DNA of 64,000 bases from Arthrobacter oryzae (lineage in GTDB: Bacteria; Actinomycetota; Actinomycetes; Actinomycetales; Micrococcaceae): NCBI RefSeq assembly GCF_003634095.1, contig NZ_RBIR01000012.1, forward strand, positions 46,308 through 110,307, in the 5' to 3' direction. Made by a program: the position numbers and the translations under genes. This document shows, one piece after another, positions 53,590 to 61,617 of this stretch. Positions within the stretch are counted from its first letter, which is position 1, and every line of letters starts with the position of its first letter. A model generated the notes under the pieces. It saw only the letters and a program-made list of their open reading frames with translations, was not told where the DNA came from and did not search any database.

Positions 53590-54162
53590 TCAGGCGGCCT
53601 GCGGGAGTTCGCGGACAATCCGGACTTTCCACGCGGCGTCGTCGCTCGTATCCAGCAGCGCCACGGTGCCCATGGCCAGGTGCAGGGCCACCCGCTTTGC
53701 GGCGAGCAGCTCAAGGTAGAGGCTCTCGTTCATCCGGGCCGGGGCGTCGATGACGTACTTCACGGCGTCGCGGACCTTGCGGTAGTTGTCGCTCCGCTCC
53801 CGGCTCAGGTGCAGTTCCAGCATGCGGCGCTGGCGGATCCGCGGCTCGTGCCGGTTCAGCCAGGACACTGCTGCGTGGACCGCCACCACCAGAGCGAGTG
53901 AGACCGCGTAGATCCACCAGCCTTTGTTGAGCAGGAAGAGAGGCAGGTTGGCGATCGCCACAACGGCGATACAGAGGCGCAGCGCCAGTATCCGGCGCAT
54001 GGTCAGGGCCACCGATGCCATGGCGGCGCGGAACCCGTGCTGTTCCTTGCGGGCTGCCACGGGATCGAGGATGACTTCCTCGAGCACCAAAATACCGTTC
54101 GCTTCCGGTCCGAGCAGCTGTCCATATTTCGGTACAAACGGCTCAACAAGGGCTGGATTCAT
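53590..54162 (-). CDS. Uncharacterised two-span membrane protein (190 aa)
   Basis: Two close spans (ILALRLCIAVVAIANLPLFLL and WWIYAVSLALVVAVHAAVSWL) separated by a short loop with NKG, with soluble helices on both sides (AFRAAMASVALTMRR; LHLSRERSDNYRKVRDAVKYV). No family is recognised. The ATG at 54162 has GGAGG eight bases upstream, better than the upstream open frame. Function unknown. Confidence 0.75.
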   Translation of the reverse strand: MNPALVEPFVPKYGQLLGPEANGILVLEEVILDPVAARKEQHGFRAAMASVALTMRRILALRLCIAVVAIANLPLFLLNKGWWIYAVSLALVVAVHAAVSWLNRHEPRIRQRRMLELHLSRERSDNYRKVRDAVKYVIDAPARMNESLYLELLAAKRVALHLAMGTVALLDTSDDAAWKVRIVRELPQAA

Positions 54163-54307
54163 GGCGTGTCCTCCGGGCGGCATTAGTGGGGTCCTGCTAT
54201 ATTACGCCCCGTCGTAATGAACTGTCTGCTTCGTTCCAAAATGTGAAGATGGGCACGCGAGGTCCCCAGCAATTGGCGCATTTGGTCTGTGGCCTCAAAC
54301 TGGAAAG

Positions 54308-55204
54308 ATGCAGACTTTCCTCCCCTTCCCCGATTTCCAGCAGAGCGCCGCGGTTTTGGACCGCGAGCGGCTCGGCAAGCAGCGCGTTGAAGCGCTGCAG
54401 ATCCTGCGTGCGCTGGTGATCCCGGAGTACGGCTGGCAGTCGCACCCGGCTATCCGGATGTGGATGGGCTACGTGCCGGCGCTCACCATGTATGGCTTGA
54501 CCATGGTGGATGAATGGACGGCCCGCGGCGGCGAGGACACCACGCGCGAAAAGATTCTGGAGTTCGCCCCGCAGGCGGCCCACCCCGATTACGCCGCCAA
54601 GATCCCGATGCCACCGTGGCTGGGCAACGCTGATCTGCACCTCAGCCACCGGTCCCGGCTCGTGGCCAAGGACCCGCGGTTCTACGCCAAGGTCTTCCCG
54701 GGCACCGATCCGGACCTGGAGTACGTCTGGCCCGAGCCGAAGCACGAGCTCCTGCCGGAAGATCCGGCTGGAGAGCGCATGTGGGTATTGCGCCTGCCGC
54801 TCGGCGACACCGAGCCCCAACAGCTGAAGACCGTCAGCCTGCCGCCCGTGGGACGCGCCAAGGCCGCGACGGACGACGACTACCAGTTCGTCTACGCCGA
54901 ATCGGGCTCACGCCGCCCGGCCAAGGTGCGCAAGCTCCCGCCGAAGCAGCTCGTCAAGAAGCCCACCCGCAAGCGCCAGCAGCAGGAAGAGGCGTTCACC
55001 ACCCTTCCCGGCAACTCCGTGGTGGCCATCCCGGTCAATGGCGGGACCTCCTTTGCGATCGGCAAGGTCCTGGGCCGACCAATTACCGTGGACGGCCAGT
55101 TCGCCCGCAACTTCCAGGTGGACGAGATCGTGGACCGCTCGGCCTTCGATTACCCGGCACTGCTGCAGGACCCGCGGGCCTTCTTCCCGATTCCGGCGCG
55201 ATAG
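54308..55204 (+). CDS. MSMEG_6728-family protein (pyrimidine-dimer glycosylase-like N-terminus, 298 aa)
   Basis: The N-terminus MQTFLPFPDFQQSAAVLDRE ... RLGKQRVEALQILRAL ... WQSHPAIRMWMGY is the hallmark of the MSMEG_6728 family, related to T4 endonuclease V-type DNA glycosylases. The second half (about 170-298) is a basic region and a beta domain not found in the phage enzyme. A role in DNA repair is likely by family, not shown. It stands alone. Confidence 0.85.
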   Translation: MQTFLPFPDFQQSAAVLDRERLGKQRVEALQILRALVIPEYGWQSHPAIRMWMGYVPALTMYGLTMVDEWTARGGEDTTREKILEFAPQAAHPDYAAKIPMPPWLGNADLHLSHRSRLVAKDPRFYAKVFPGTDPDLEYVWPEPKHELLPEDPAGERMWVLRLPLGDTEPQQLKTVSLPPVGRAKAATDDDYQFVYAESGSRRPAKVRKLPPKQLVKKPTRKRQQQEEAFTTLPGNSVVAIPVNGGTSFAIGKVLGRPITVDGQFARNFQVDEIVDRSAFDYPALLQDPRAFFPIPAR

Positions 55205-55252
55205 CGGCACGCCGCCAGCCTGCCCGGCGCCGGCTCCCGGCGCCGGCGCAGT

Positions 55253-55723
55253 TCAGCAGGTGACCGCTTGCTGCAGCGCCGGCCCGGTCCACGAACCCAC
55301 GGCCGCGGAGAGCGTGAAGGTGTAGGTTCCCTTGCCGCTGCCCTTGCTGAGCAGCGTCATCCCCTGCGAAGTATCCCCGTCAGCGATGGCGGCCACGGCT
55401 GTGGGGCCGGTGGGAGAACTGAGCGTCGCGGTGTAACCCGTTGCTCGGTCGACGGCGGCAAAGCCCGTGAAACTGATGGATGCGCCCTTTTTCCCCTGGA
55501 TGGTGGTGCACACCAAGGTGCCGTTGATGGATGCCGGGGCCGGGACCGTGTACGTTCCAACGTTCAGGGACGCGGTGGTCCTGGCCGTAAACGCGGCAAG
55601 AGCCAACCCGGGGGCGCCGAGCACCAAGCCCACGGCCAAGGGGATGGCCAGCAGCCCGCGCCGATGTACCAGCCGTGCGGGCGAGACCCGCGAGGCTGCC
55701 GCAAAGGGCTTGGCGAGGTTCAC
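55253..55723 (-). CDS. SipW-type small secreted protein (about 156 aa)
   Basis: Signal peptide LLAIPLAVGLVLGAPGLALAAFTA with the 'AFTA' after cleavage that is usual for SipW-dependent proteins, then a beta-rich domain (TASLNVGTYTVPAPASINGT, SISFTGFAAVDRATGYTATL) with two Cys. It may be a small exported matrix component. The GTG at 55723 is preferred for a normal-length signal; a TTG at 55765 is possible. Upstream lies the motif shared with the TasA-like gene. Confidence 0.7.
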   Translation of the reverse strand: MNLAKPFAAASRVSPARLVHRRGLLAIPLAVGLVLGAPGLALAAFTARTTASLNVGTYTVPAPASINGTLVCTTIQGKKGASISFTGFAAVDRATGYTATLSSPTGPTAVAAIADGDTSQGMTLLSKGSGKGTYTFTLSAAVGSWTGPALQQAVTC

Positions 55724-55801
55724 TGGTGGCGCTTTCTGTCCGGGCAGGTGATCTGGTGGCTTCAACTCTGTCAGCCGAGCTTCAACCCAGAGCCGGGTTA
55801 A

Positions 55802-55820
55802 ACTTCAACATTTGCTCAAG
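55802..55820. promoter_or_regulatory. Shared motif copy A (candidate response-regulator site)
   Basis: ACTTCAACATTTGCTCAAG, nearly the same as 60168-60186 (one base differs). TTCAAC and CTCAAG start 11 bases apart, the spacing OmpR-type regulators use. It lies 78 bases above the secreted-protein start and 108 above the regulator start. Confidence 0.55.
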
Positions 55821-55928
55821 AAAAGCGTGTTAGCCTGAATCGAAACTGTGACGCATGAGGTTTGCGTCACATTGTGTGGCGCAGGGGGTGGCTGTGACAC
55901 GCGGGTCTCCTGTTTAGAAGCTGGGATT

Positions 55929-56921
55929 ATGGTCAATTCACCGAATCAGCTCAGAGCTGTGGTTGTAGACGACGACGGCGATGTCCGTCTGCTCCTTCGC
56001 CGGACCTTGGAGATGCAGGGCTTCGCCGTTTTTGAGGCTGCTTCCGGGGCCGAAGCCCTCGTCAACATCCAGGAACACCGGCCGGACCTTGTGACGCTGG
56101 ATCTGAACCTGCCCGACTTGGATGGCGTTGAAGTGTGCCGCCGGCTGCGCAAATTTTCCGATGCCTACGTCGTCATGCTCACGGCACGGTCCGATGAAAT
56201 CGACGAGTTGATGGGCCTGGAGATCGGCGCCGACGACTTCATCGGCAAACCCTTCAGCCCCCGCTCCGTCCAGGCGCGGGTGACAGCCGTGATGCGGCGC
56301 CACCGTCCCACCCCGCAACGCCCCACCCCGCGGCGACGCGCCACCGATTTCATGCCGGTCGCGCCCGGAAACTCATCGTCTGGATCCCCCGGATCAACTG
56401 CCGAGCTGCCGGACATTCCGCGGCGCCGGGCGGACGACGTCGTGCCCGGAGCGGGTAACACCACCCTCCCACTGACTGCTCCCCCTCAGGCCGAGCCACG
56501 ACGACGCCGGGCGGGCGACCTCGTGCCCGTCCCGCCAGAGCCTGCCGGCACACCGTCGCGCCAGGCCGCCATGGCGGCCGGCGCCGGCATCCACCCCGAT
56601 GCTTGCGGCGTCGTCCGCCACGGTCCGTTGATTGTCGAGGCGGAAGGCCGGGCGGCCTCCATTGACGGCGTCGAACTGGAGCTGACGCGCACGGAATTCG
56701 ATCTGCTGGAAGCGCTGGCCGGCGCGCCGCGGCGGGTGTGGACCCGGAAGGCCCTCCTGGTCAAGGTATGGGGCACCGAGTGGCCCATGGATGAACACCT
56801 CGTGGAAGTGCATATCGGCAACCTGCGCAAGAAGCTCGGCGACAAAGGCCGCGAACCGCGGTTCATCCGCACGGTACGAGGCGTTGGCTACCGGATGGCA
56901 CCGGCAGAAGGGGTGGGATAA
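55929..56921 (+). CDS. OmpR-family response regulator with repeat linker (330 aa)
   Basis: A receiver domain (AVVVDDDGDVRLLLRRTLEM, VTLDLNLPDLDG with phospho-acceptor D58, GKPFSP Lys) and a C-terminal winged helix (LTRTEFDLLEALAGAPRRVW, IGNLRKKLGD, IRTVRGVGYRM). Between them is a ~110-residue linker with three near repeats: RRRATDFMPVAP, RRRADDVVPGAG and RRRRAGDLVPVPP, which is unusual for the family. The ATG at 55929 is closest to the receiver. It is followed by its probable kinase. Confidence 0.88.
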   Translation: MVNSPNQLRAVVVDDDGDVRLLLRRTLEMQGFAVFEAASGAEALVNIQEHRPDLVTLDLNLPDLDGVEVCRRLRKFSDAYVVMLTARSDEIDELMGLEIGADDFIGKPFSPRSVQARVTAVMRRHRPTPQRPTPRRRATDFMPVAPGNSSSGSPGSTAELPDIPRRRADDVVPGAGNTTLPLTAPPQAEPRRRRAGDLVPVPPEPAGTPSRQAAMAAGAGIHPDACGVVRHGPLIVEAEGRAASIDGVELELTRTEFDLLEALAGAPRRVWTRKALLVKVWGTEWPMDEHLVEVHIGNLRKKLGDKGREPRFIRTVRGVGYRMAPAEGVG

Positions 56922-56963
56922 CTGACCGCGTCGCCGTCGGCCCCCGCCTCGGCCGAATCCACA

Positions 56964-58175
56964 GTGGTCCGGCAGTCGAGACTCGCGGAGTACGGGCTGC
57001 CTCGCCTCGAACCCATCCCCGCGACTGCCGGCACGCGGGCTCCAGATGCGCGGGCCCAGCTGCAAAAGCTGCTGGCCTTGGCCACTGCAACCACAGGTAT
57101 CCCGTTCGGCGCGGTCAACATCATCACCGAAGATCAGCAGCATCACATTGCCGCAGTTGGCATGGACCCCGGCATTTGTTCCCGCGAAGATTCGTTGTGC
57201 AGCCGGGTCTTCCTCAGCGGCAGGACCACCGTGGTGCCCGACGCTTCGCAGGACCCGCTGTTCCGGGACCACCCCTTTGTCACGGGCCACGTCGCCGCCA
57301 TCCGGTTCTACGCTTCGGTCCCGCTCGCCACGGCCGATGGGTTCGTGCTGGGGTCCCTGTGCGTCTTTTCGCCGGCACCCGCGGAACTCGCTGCCGCGCA
57401 GCAGTCGGCGCTGGAGATCATCGCCTCGCAGGTGGTGGAGGTGCTCGAACTACACCACCATGCCCGGATGCTCGCCCGGGCCCTGGACGAGGCACGCATC
57501 AGCAACGAGCTGCTGGAAGCGTTCACTGCCCGCATCAGCCATGATCTGCGTAACCCGCTGACCAGCATCATCGGCTTCACCGAACTTGGCGAAATGCAAG
57601 GCGCCGCGGACGCGGACGACGTCCGCCTCATTGGCAGGACCTCACGCCGGATGCTGGCCATGGTGGACGATCTGCTGTCCTTTTCCCGGATCGGTGGAGC
57701 GCTCCGCCGCCAGCCGGTGTCCCTCGCGGCCCTGGTGGGCGCCGTCGAGGAGGACCTCACGGCGGTCCTGAAGGACAGCGGGGCGGACATCCAGGTTTCG
57801 GATGCGGTCCTGCAGGCCGACGGCGAGCAGCTGCGCATCCTGCTGCAAAACCTGATCCACAATGCCGTGGCTTACTCCCGGCCCGGCGTCCCGCCGAGAA
57901 TTCTGGTCACGGCCGAGGAATCTCCCGGCACCATAGAGGTCCGGCTGACGGACAACGGCAAGGGCATTCCCGCCGAAGAGCGGATCCACGTCACTGAGCC
58001 GCTGGCCCGTTTGCACCGGGAGGACGATCCCCCGGGATCCGGTCTGGGGCTGGCAACATGCGTCCGGATCGCAAAGGCCCACGGCGGGCGGCTCAGCATC
58101 GGTTCGGCACCCGACGGCGGAACCACAGTGTCCGTTTGGCTCCCGGCCGTCACGAGCGGCATCCTCAGCAGCTGA
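56964..58175 (+). CDS. GAF-domain histidine kinase (403 aa)
   Basis: An N-terminal GAF domain (LQKLLALATATTGIPFGAVN ... REDSLCSRVFLSGRTTVVPD ... FYASVPLATADGFVLGSLCV) and a kinase core: ISHDLRNPLTSIIGF (H-box), LLQNLIHNAVAY (N-box), DNGKGIP and GSGLGLATCVRIAKAHGG (G boxes). There are no membrane spans, so it senses a cytoplasmic signal. The GTG start is uncertain; the frame upstream has no better codon. It probably phosphorylates the regulator 42 bases before it. Its 3' end overlaps the convergent HPt-like gene by 11 bases. Confidence 0.87.
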   Translation: MVRQSRLAEYGLPRLEPIPATAGTRAPDARAQLQKLLALATATTGIPFGAVNIITEDQQHHIAAVGMDPGICSREDSLCSRVFLSGRTTVVPDASQDPLFRDHPFVTGHVAAIRFYASVPLATADGFVLGSLCVFSPAPAELAAAQQSALEIIASQVVEVLELHHHARMLARALDEARISNELLEAFTARISHDLRNPLTSIIGFTELGEMQGAADADDVRLIGRTSRRMLAMVDDLLSFSRIGGALRRQPVSLAALVGAVEEDLTAVLKDSGADIQVSDAVLQADGEQLRILLQNLIHNAVAYSRPGVPPRILVTAEESPGTIEVRLTDNGKGIPAEERIHVTEPLARLHREDDPPGSGLGLATCVRIAKAHGGRLSIGSAPDGGTTVSVWLPAVTSGILSS

Positions 58176-58521
58176 AGAGTGCGCTCGCGTGCCGTGCGAA
58201 GTCCGCGGCGTTGGCGTCGAGGATCCCCGCGGCAGCCCGGGCCGCGCCCAGGTCACCGGCCCTAATGCTGTGCTCGACCGCCCGGCTGTGACCTTCCAGC
58301 TGAACCGCGCCGGCCGTCGCCGCCGACGTCGCCACGCTCAGGATCGCGGTTAACGCCCCTTCACTCTTGCCTTCCAGGAGGCTGCGGTGGACGCACGCCA
58401 GGCTGTCCGGCAGCCGTTGGAGGAAGCGGCTGACGAAGCCGACGGCGGTGGAACGCGATTCCAGTTCCGCAGCAAGCCTGTCGATCTGCCCGCTATCCAG
58501 GATGACGCCGTCGGCGATCAC
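58165..58521 (-). CDS. HPt-like protein lacking the phospho-His (118 aa)
   Basis: A four-helix HPt-type outline: IDRLAAELESRSTAVGFVSR, FLQRLPDSLACVHRSLLEGK, then ALTAILSVATSAATAGAVQL and EGHSRAVEHSIRAGDL. In true HPt domains the phospho-acceptor His stands where this protein has SVATS, and no His is there. The GTG overlaps the SipW stop (GTGA), so it is coupled to the peptidase gene. It may be a decoy or regulator of the local kinase. Confidence 0.6.
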   Translation of the reverse strand: MIADGVILDSGQIDRLAAELESRSTAVGFVSRFLQRLPDSLACVHRSLLEGKSEGALTAILSVATSAATAGAVQLEGHSRAVEHSIRAGDLGAARAAAGILDANAADFARHASALFSC

Positions 58522-59336
58522 CTGCTCAATTCCGAACCGGTGCCAGGGGTTTCTTCCGTGCCCTCCGGGCCCTCCGCAACGCCCTCCGGGCCCTCCGCGG
58601 TGGGTGCTCCGGAGGCGGATTTCGTGGGCTTCCGCCAGATTGCCGTCAGCACGACGACAACCAGCAGGGCGGACGCGCCGTAGAGGAAGACGGACTGGAG
58701 CAACGGTTGACGCAGGGCCCTGATGACGTCGCCAAGATATGGCACTACGCCCGCCTGGGTGTAGACGTAGTCCTCGGACAGCACGGCAGTCCACGGATCT
58801 GCCCCGGCGTTGGCGTCGCCCTTGGTGGTCACAGACGTGGCGCCCGCGCCGTCGCGCTTGATGCTGGCTACCCGGTGGGTCTCAATCCGGTGATCATCAA
58901 TCGGGATGCTGTAGGTGATGACGTCGCCAACCTTCAGCTCGGACACCGGCGTCTTCACGCTGACCACCACATCGCCCGGGTTGATCCCCGGCGCCATGCT
59001 CCCCGTGAGCATGGTGGACGTCTGGTAGTTCAGGAAGCGCGGCCCGACGGCGAGGAAGAGAAAAACCACTGCGGCAAAGATGAGGATGCTGGTGAAGACG
59101 GCTCGTCCGGCCACCGCGACCGTCTTGGACACCAGGCGTCGGGGGCGGTCGATACGGGCGGGGGTCGGTTCGGCCCGACGGCGTCCGTGGCCTTGGGGCG
59201 CAGGAGCTGTGACGGGACTGTCCAGGACGGCGCTTTCCTTGACGGGACCGTTCAGGAGGATGTCCTCCCGGGCGCCGTCAGCGGCCAAGGCGTGTTCGGT
59301 TGGTTCCGGGGAACTCAGCTTGATGACGGCACTCAC
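58518..59336 (-). CDS. sipW: SipW-type signal peptidase I (272 aa)
   Basis: An N-terminal cytoplasmic tail of ~65 residues, a span (AVFTSILIFAAVVFLFLAVG), the active site STMLTGSMAPGINPGDVV with Ser113, and IETHRVASI with His154 where E. coli-type peptidases have Lys, the mark of SipW/archaeal-type enzymes. A KGDANAGAD motif follows, then a C-terminal span. It removes signal peptides from the TasA-like proteins of this locus. The GTG has GGAGG nine bases upstream. Confidence 0.88.
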   Translation of the reverse strand: MSAVIKLSSPEPTEHALAADGAREDILLNGPVKESAVLDSPVTAPAPQGHGRRRAEPTPARIDRPRRLVSKTVAVAGRAVFTSILIFAAVVFLFLAVGPRFLNYQTSTMLTGSMAPGINPGDVVVSVKTPVSELKVGDVITYSIPIDDHRIETHRVASIKRDGAGATSVTTKGDANAGADPWTAVLSEDYVYTQAGVVPYLGDVIRALRQPLLQSVFLYGASALLVVVVLTAIWRKPTKSASGAPTAEGPEGVAEGPEGTEETPGTGSELSR

Positions 59337-59376
59337 GGGGTCGTTCCTCCTGCCGGTATGGATAGTGCGACTCACG

Positions 59377-59416
59377 CCAGGAGCTCAGTCCGGCCCAGCC
59401 CGGACTGAGCTCCTGG
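59377..59416 (-). terminator. Hairpin between the TasA-like and sipW genes
   Basis: A perfect 17-bp stem (CCAGGAGCTCAGTCCGG / CCGGACTGAGCTCCTGG) with a 6-base loop, six bases beyond the TasA-like stop. No U-run follows. It may give partial termination so that the abundant secreted protein is made in excess over its peptidase. Confidence 0.75.
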
Positions 59417-59422
59417 AAATCG

Positions 59423-60043
59423 CTACTTGCTTGCGCCGCCGGCGCGCTGGACGGCGTCGAATACAAAGCCGATGGTGCTGGTCAAGCCCTGGAACGTGTT
59501 GTCAGCGCTCGTGGGAACGGTGAGCGTGACGCGGAGGAAGTCGGTCTTCGTCGGGGCCACGGATGTGAGTCCAGTCAACGCCATCTTAGTTCCGACTACG
59601 GCACGTGAAACCAGGACCGGGGTGATCGCGCCCGAGCAGGTGTACGTGAAGGACGGGGACGCGCCCGCTTCTGTCCACGCCGTTGGGCAGGCGTCCACCT
59701 GCATCTGCAGGCCGTTGACGGCGTCAGTGTCGAGCTTGGAGGACGGTGCAGCCGCAGTCGTGAGGGTTACCGCGGTCAGGCTCTGGTCACCGGTGTTGGT
59801 CAGGGTGACCGCGCGCTGGACGGTGTCGCCCGGAATTGCGCCGGTGGCCGCAACGGTGAGTCGGTTGGCCGCGCCGGCAGTGCCCACATCGAACTTAACA
59901 GTGCCGGCATTGACAGTCGCGGAAGCCGAAGTGCTGGCGGTGAAGCCACCGTAGGTGCCCATGCCGGCTACGCCGGCAGCGGCGGCGAGGAGCGCGGCGG
60001 AGGCAAGGACCTTGCTGGACGTGGACTTGAGGCTGAGACCCAT
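59423..60043 (-). CDS. SipW-dependent TasA/camelysin-like secreted protein (206 aa)
   Basis: The signal KVLASAALLAAAAGVAGMGTYGGFTASTSA matches the SipW-type signal, followed by TVNAGTVKFDVG and a beta-sandwich (ITL/VTL pattern, GDTVQRAVTLTNTGDQSLTAV). Such proteins form fibres or coats in biofilms. The sipW gene follows on the same strand, which supports the call. The upstream motif at 60168 is shared with the other secreted gene. Confidence 0.85.
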   Translation of the reverse strand: MGLSLKSTSSKVLASAALLAAAAGVAGMGTYGGFTASTSASATVNAGTVKFDVGTAGAANRLTVAATGAIPGDTVQRAVTLTNTGDQSLTAVTLTTAAAPSSKLDTDAVNGLQMQVDACPTAWTEAGASPSFTYTCSGAITPVLVSRAVVGTKMALTGLTSVAPTKTDFLRVTLTVPTSADNTFQGLTSTIGFVFDAVQRAGGASK

Positions 60044-60167
60044 GAGTTATCCGTTTCGTGGAGCCGGCCGTGGCCGAGTGAAGTAGTTGTGTCCGCCAGC
60101 CCCTTGGCTGACCCGTACAACGATGCCCGGACACCTTCAAGGCAACGCTTCAGTGGGCAGCAAGATC

Positions 60168-60186
60168 ACTTCAAGATTTGCTCAAG
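60168..60186. promoter_or_regulatory. Shared motif copy B (candidate response-regulator site)
   Basis: ACTTCAAGATTTGCTCAAG. The half-sites TTCAAG and CTCAAG start 11 bases apart, and a third, AGCAAG, starts 11 bases earlier at 60159. It lies 124 bases above the TasA-like start and 40 before the epimerase start. Confidence 0.55.
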
Positions 60187-60226
60187 CCTGACCGCGGCGC
60201 CTCGTGAAGGCTGGCAGACTGGCCTA

Positions 60227-61156
60227 ATGACTGTACTTCTGGCCGGTTGCGGCGATCTGGGCACCGAGGCCGGGCTGCGTTTCGCGGCTGCCGGCCACCG
60301 CGTGGTGGGGTGGCGCCGCTCGCCGGAAAAACTTCCGGCTGCCATCGAGGGCGTCGCCGCTGACTTGAGCTCAGGCGAGCTGCCACCGGTCCCGGCGGAT
60401 ACCACCGCCGTCGTGGTCGCTATTGCCGCGGACTCCCCCACGGAAGAGGCTTACCGGGCCGCCTACGTGGACGGTCTCGCCCACGTGCTGGACGCGGTTC
60501 TGGCATCCAGGGCCGGCGTCCGCCGGGTCTTGTTCGTCTCCTCGACCGCTGTCTATGGCGATGCCGGCGGCGGCTGGATTGATGAACGCACGACGCCGGA
60601 ACCCGGCGGGTTCTCCGGCCGCATCATCCGCGAAGCCGAGGAGCTCCTTTACAGCCGATTGCGCGGCACCGGCATCACCCCGGTGGTGCTGCGGCTCGGA
60701 GGAATCTACGGCCCCGGCCGGACGCGCCTGATTGACCAGGTGCGCGGTGGAAGCGCGGTCATTCCGGCAGCATCGCGATTTACCAACCGCATCCACCGTG
60801 ACGACGCGGCCGCCGCGATTGTCCACCTGTGCACCATGGACACGGTCCCCGGGCCCGTCTATCTGGGCGTCGACAACGAACCGGCGGAACTTGGCAATGT
60901 CCTCGGCTTTCTGGCGGCAGAGCTGGGACTCCCTGCGCCGGCGTCGGAATCCGACGCCGTGGCCGCGGCGCCGACGTCGAACGGGGGCGCGGGCGCCGGC
61001 GCGAGCGGCGCTGCGGGCAGCGGCGAACCGTCGCGCGGCGGCAACAAGCGAGTTAGCAACGCGCTGCTCCGCAGCACTGGCTTCGAGTTTCACTACCCGA
61101 GTTTCCGGGAAGGTTATCGGGCCATTCTGGCCGGCGTCGGCGTCCGGCATCCTTGA
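60227..61156 (+). CDS. NAD-dependent epimerase/dehydratase-like SDR protein (309 aa)
   Basis: An extended SDR of the YeeZ type: TVLLAGCGDLGTEAGLRFAA (Gly-rich nucleotide loop), VLFVSSTAVYGDAGGGW (active-site Ser and Tyr context) and LRLGGIYGPGR. A Gly/Ala/Ser-rich insert lies near the C-terminus. Substrate unknown. The start fits the Gly-rich loop; the frame is open upstream to 60089 without family sequence. Confidence 0.87.
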   Translation: MTVLLAGCGDLGTEAGLRFAAAGHRVVGWRRSPEKLPAAIEGVAADLSSGELPPVPADTTAVVVAIAADSPTEEAYRAAYVDGLAHVLDAVLASRAGVRRVLFVSSTAVYGDAGGGWIDERTTPEPGGFSGRIIREAEELLYSRLRGTGITPVVLRLGGIYGPGRTRLIDQVRGGSAVIPAASRFTNRIHRDDAAAAIVHLCTMDTVPGPVYLGVDNEPAELGNVLGFLAAELGLPAPASESDAVAAAPTSNGGAGAGASGAAGSGEPSRGGNKRVSNALLRSTGFEFHYPSFREGYRAILAGVGVRHP

Positions 61157-61198
61157 GCCCTGATATGAATTTCACCGCCCACTTCTCTGAGGGGAACT

Positions 61199-61582
61199 AT
61201 GGATTTTCAACACGTTATTGAGTCGGTCGGTAGTTTCATGGACTTCGCCGGGGTGGCCGTCATGGTGCTCGGCGCGCTCATATCCATCCCCCTGGCGCTG
61301 CGCGGATACCAGCCCGAGCGCCTGCCGGCAGGCTCCGCGCCGCTTACCCTCTACCGCTCGTACCGGCAGTTGCTGGGCCGCTCCATCCTCCTTGGCCTGG
61401 AGCTGCTGGTCGCGGCCGACATCATCCGCTCAGTCGCCGTCACACCGACCTTCGAGGGTGTCGGAGTGCTGGGCATTATCGTGTTGATCCGGACCTTCTT
61501 GAGTTTCTCGCTCGAGCTGGAAATCACCGGACGTTGGCCCTGGCAGAGTCAGCGCGGCTCTGGCTCTGCCGCGACCAGCTGA
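61199..61582 (+). CDS. DUF1622 membrane protein (127 aa)
   Basis: Three spans (FMDFAGVAVMVLGALISIPLAL; ILLGLELLVAADIIRSVAV; VGVLGIIVLIRTFLSFSLEL) with the YRSYRQLLGRSILLGLELLV signature of DUF1622. Function unknown. GAGGGG precedes the ATG. Confidence 0.87.
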   Translation: MDFQHVIESVGSFMDFAGVAVMVLGALISIPLALRGYQPERLPAGSAPLTLYRSYRQLLGRSILLGLELLVAADIIRSVAVTPTFEGVGVLGIIVLIRTFLSFSLELEITGRWPWQSQRGSGSAATS

Positions 61583-61617
61583 AACCCTTCCGGGCGGCGG
61601 CCAGCTAGGCTCGCGGC

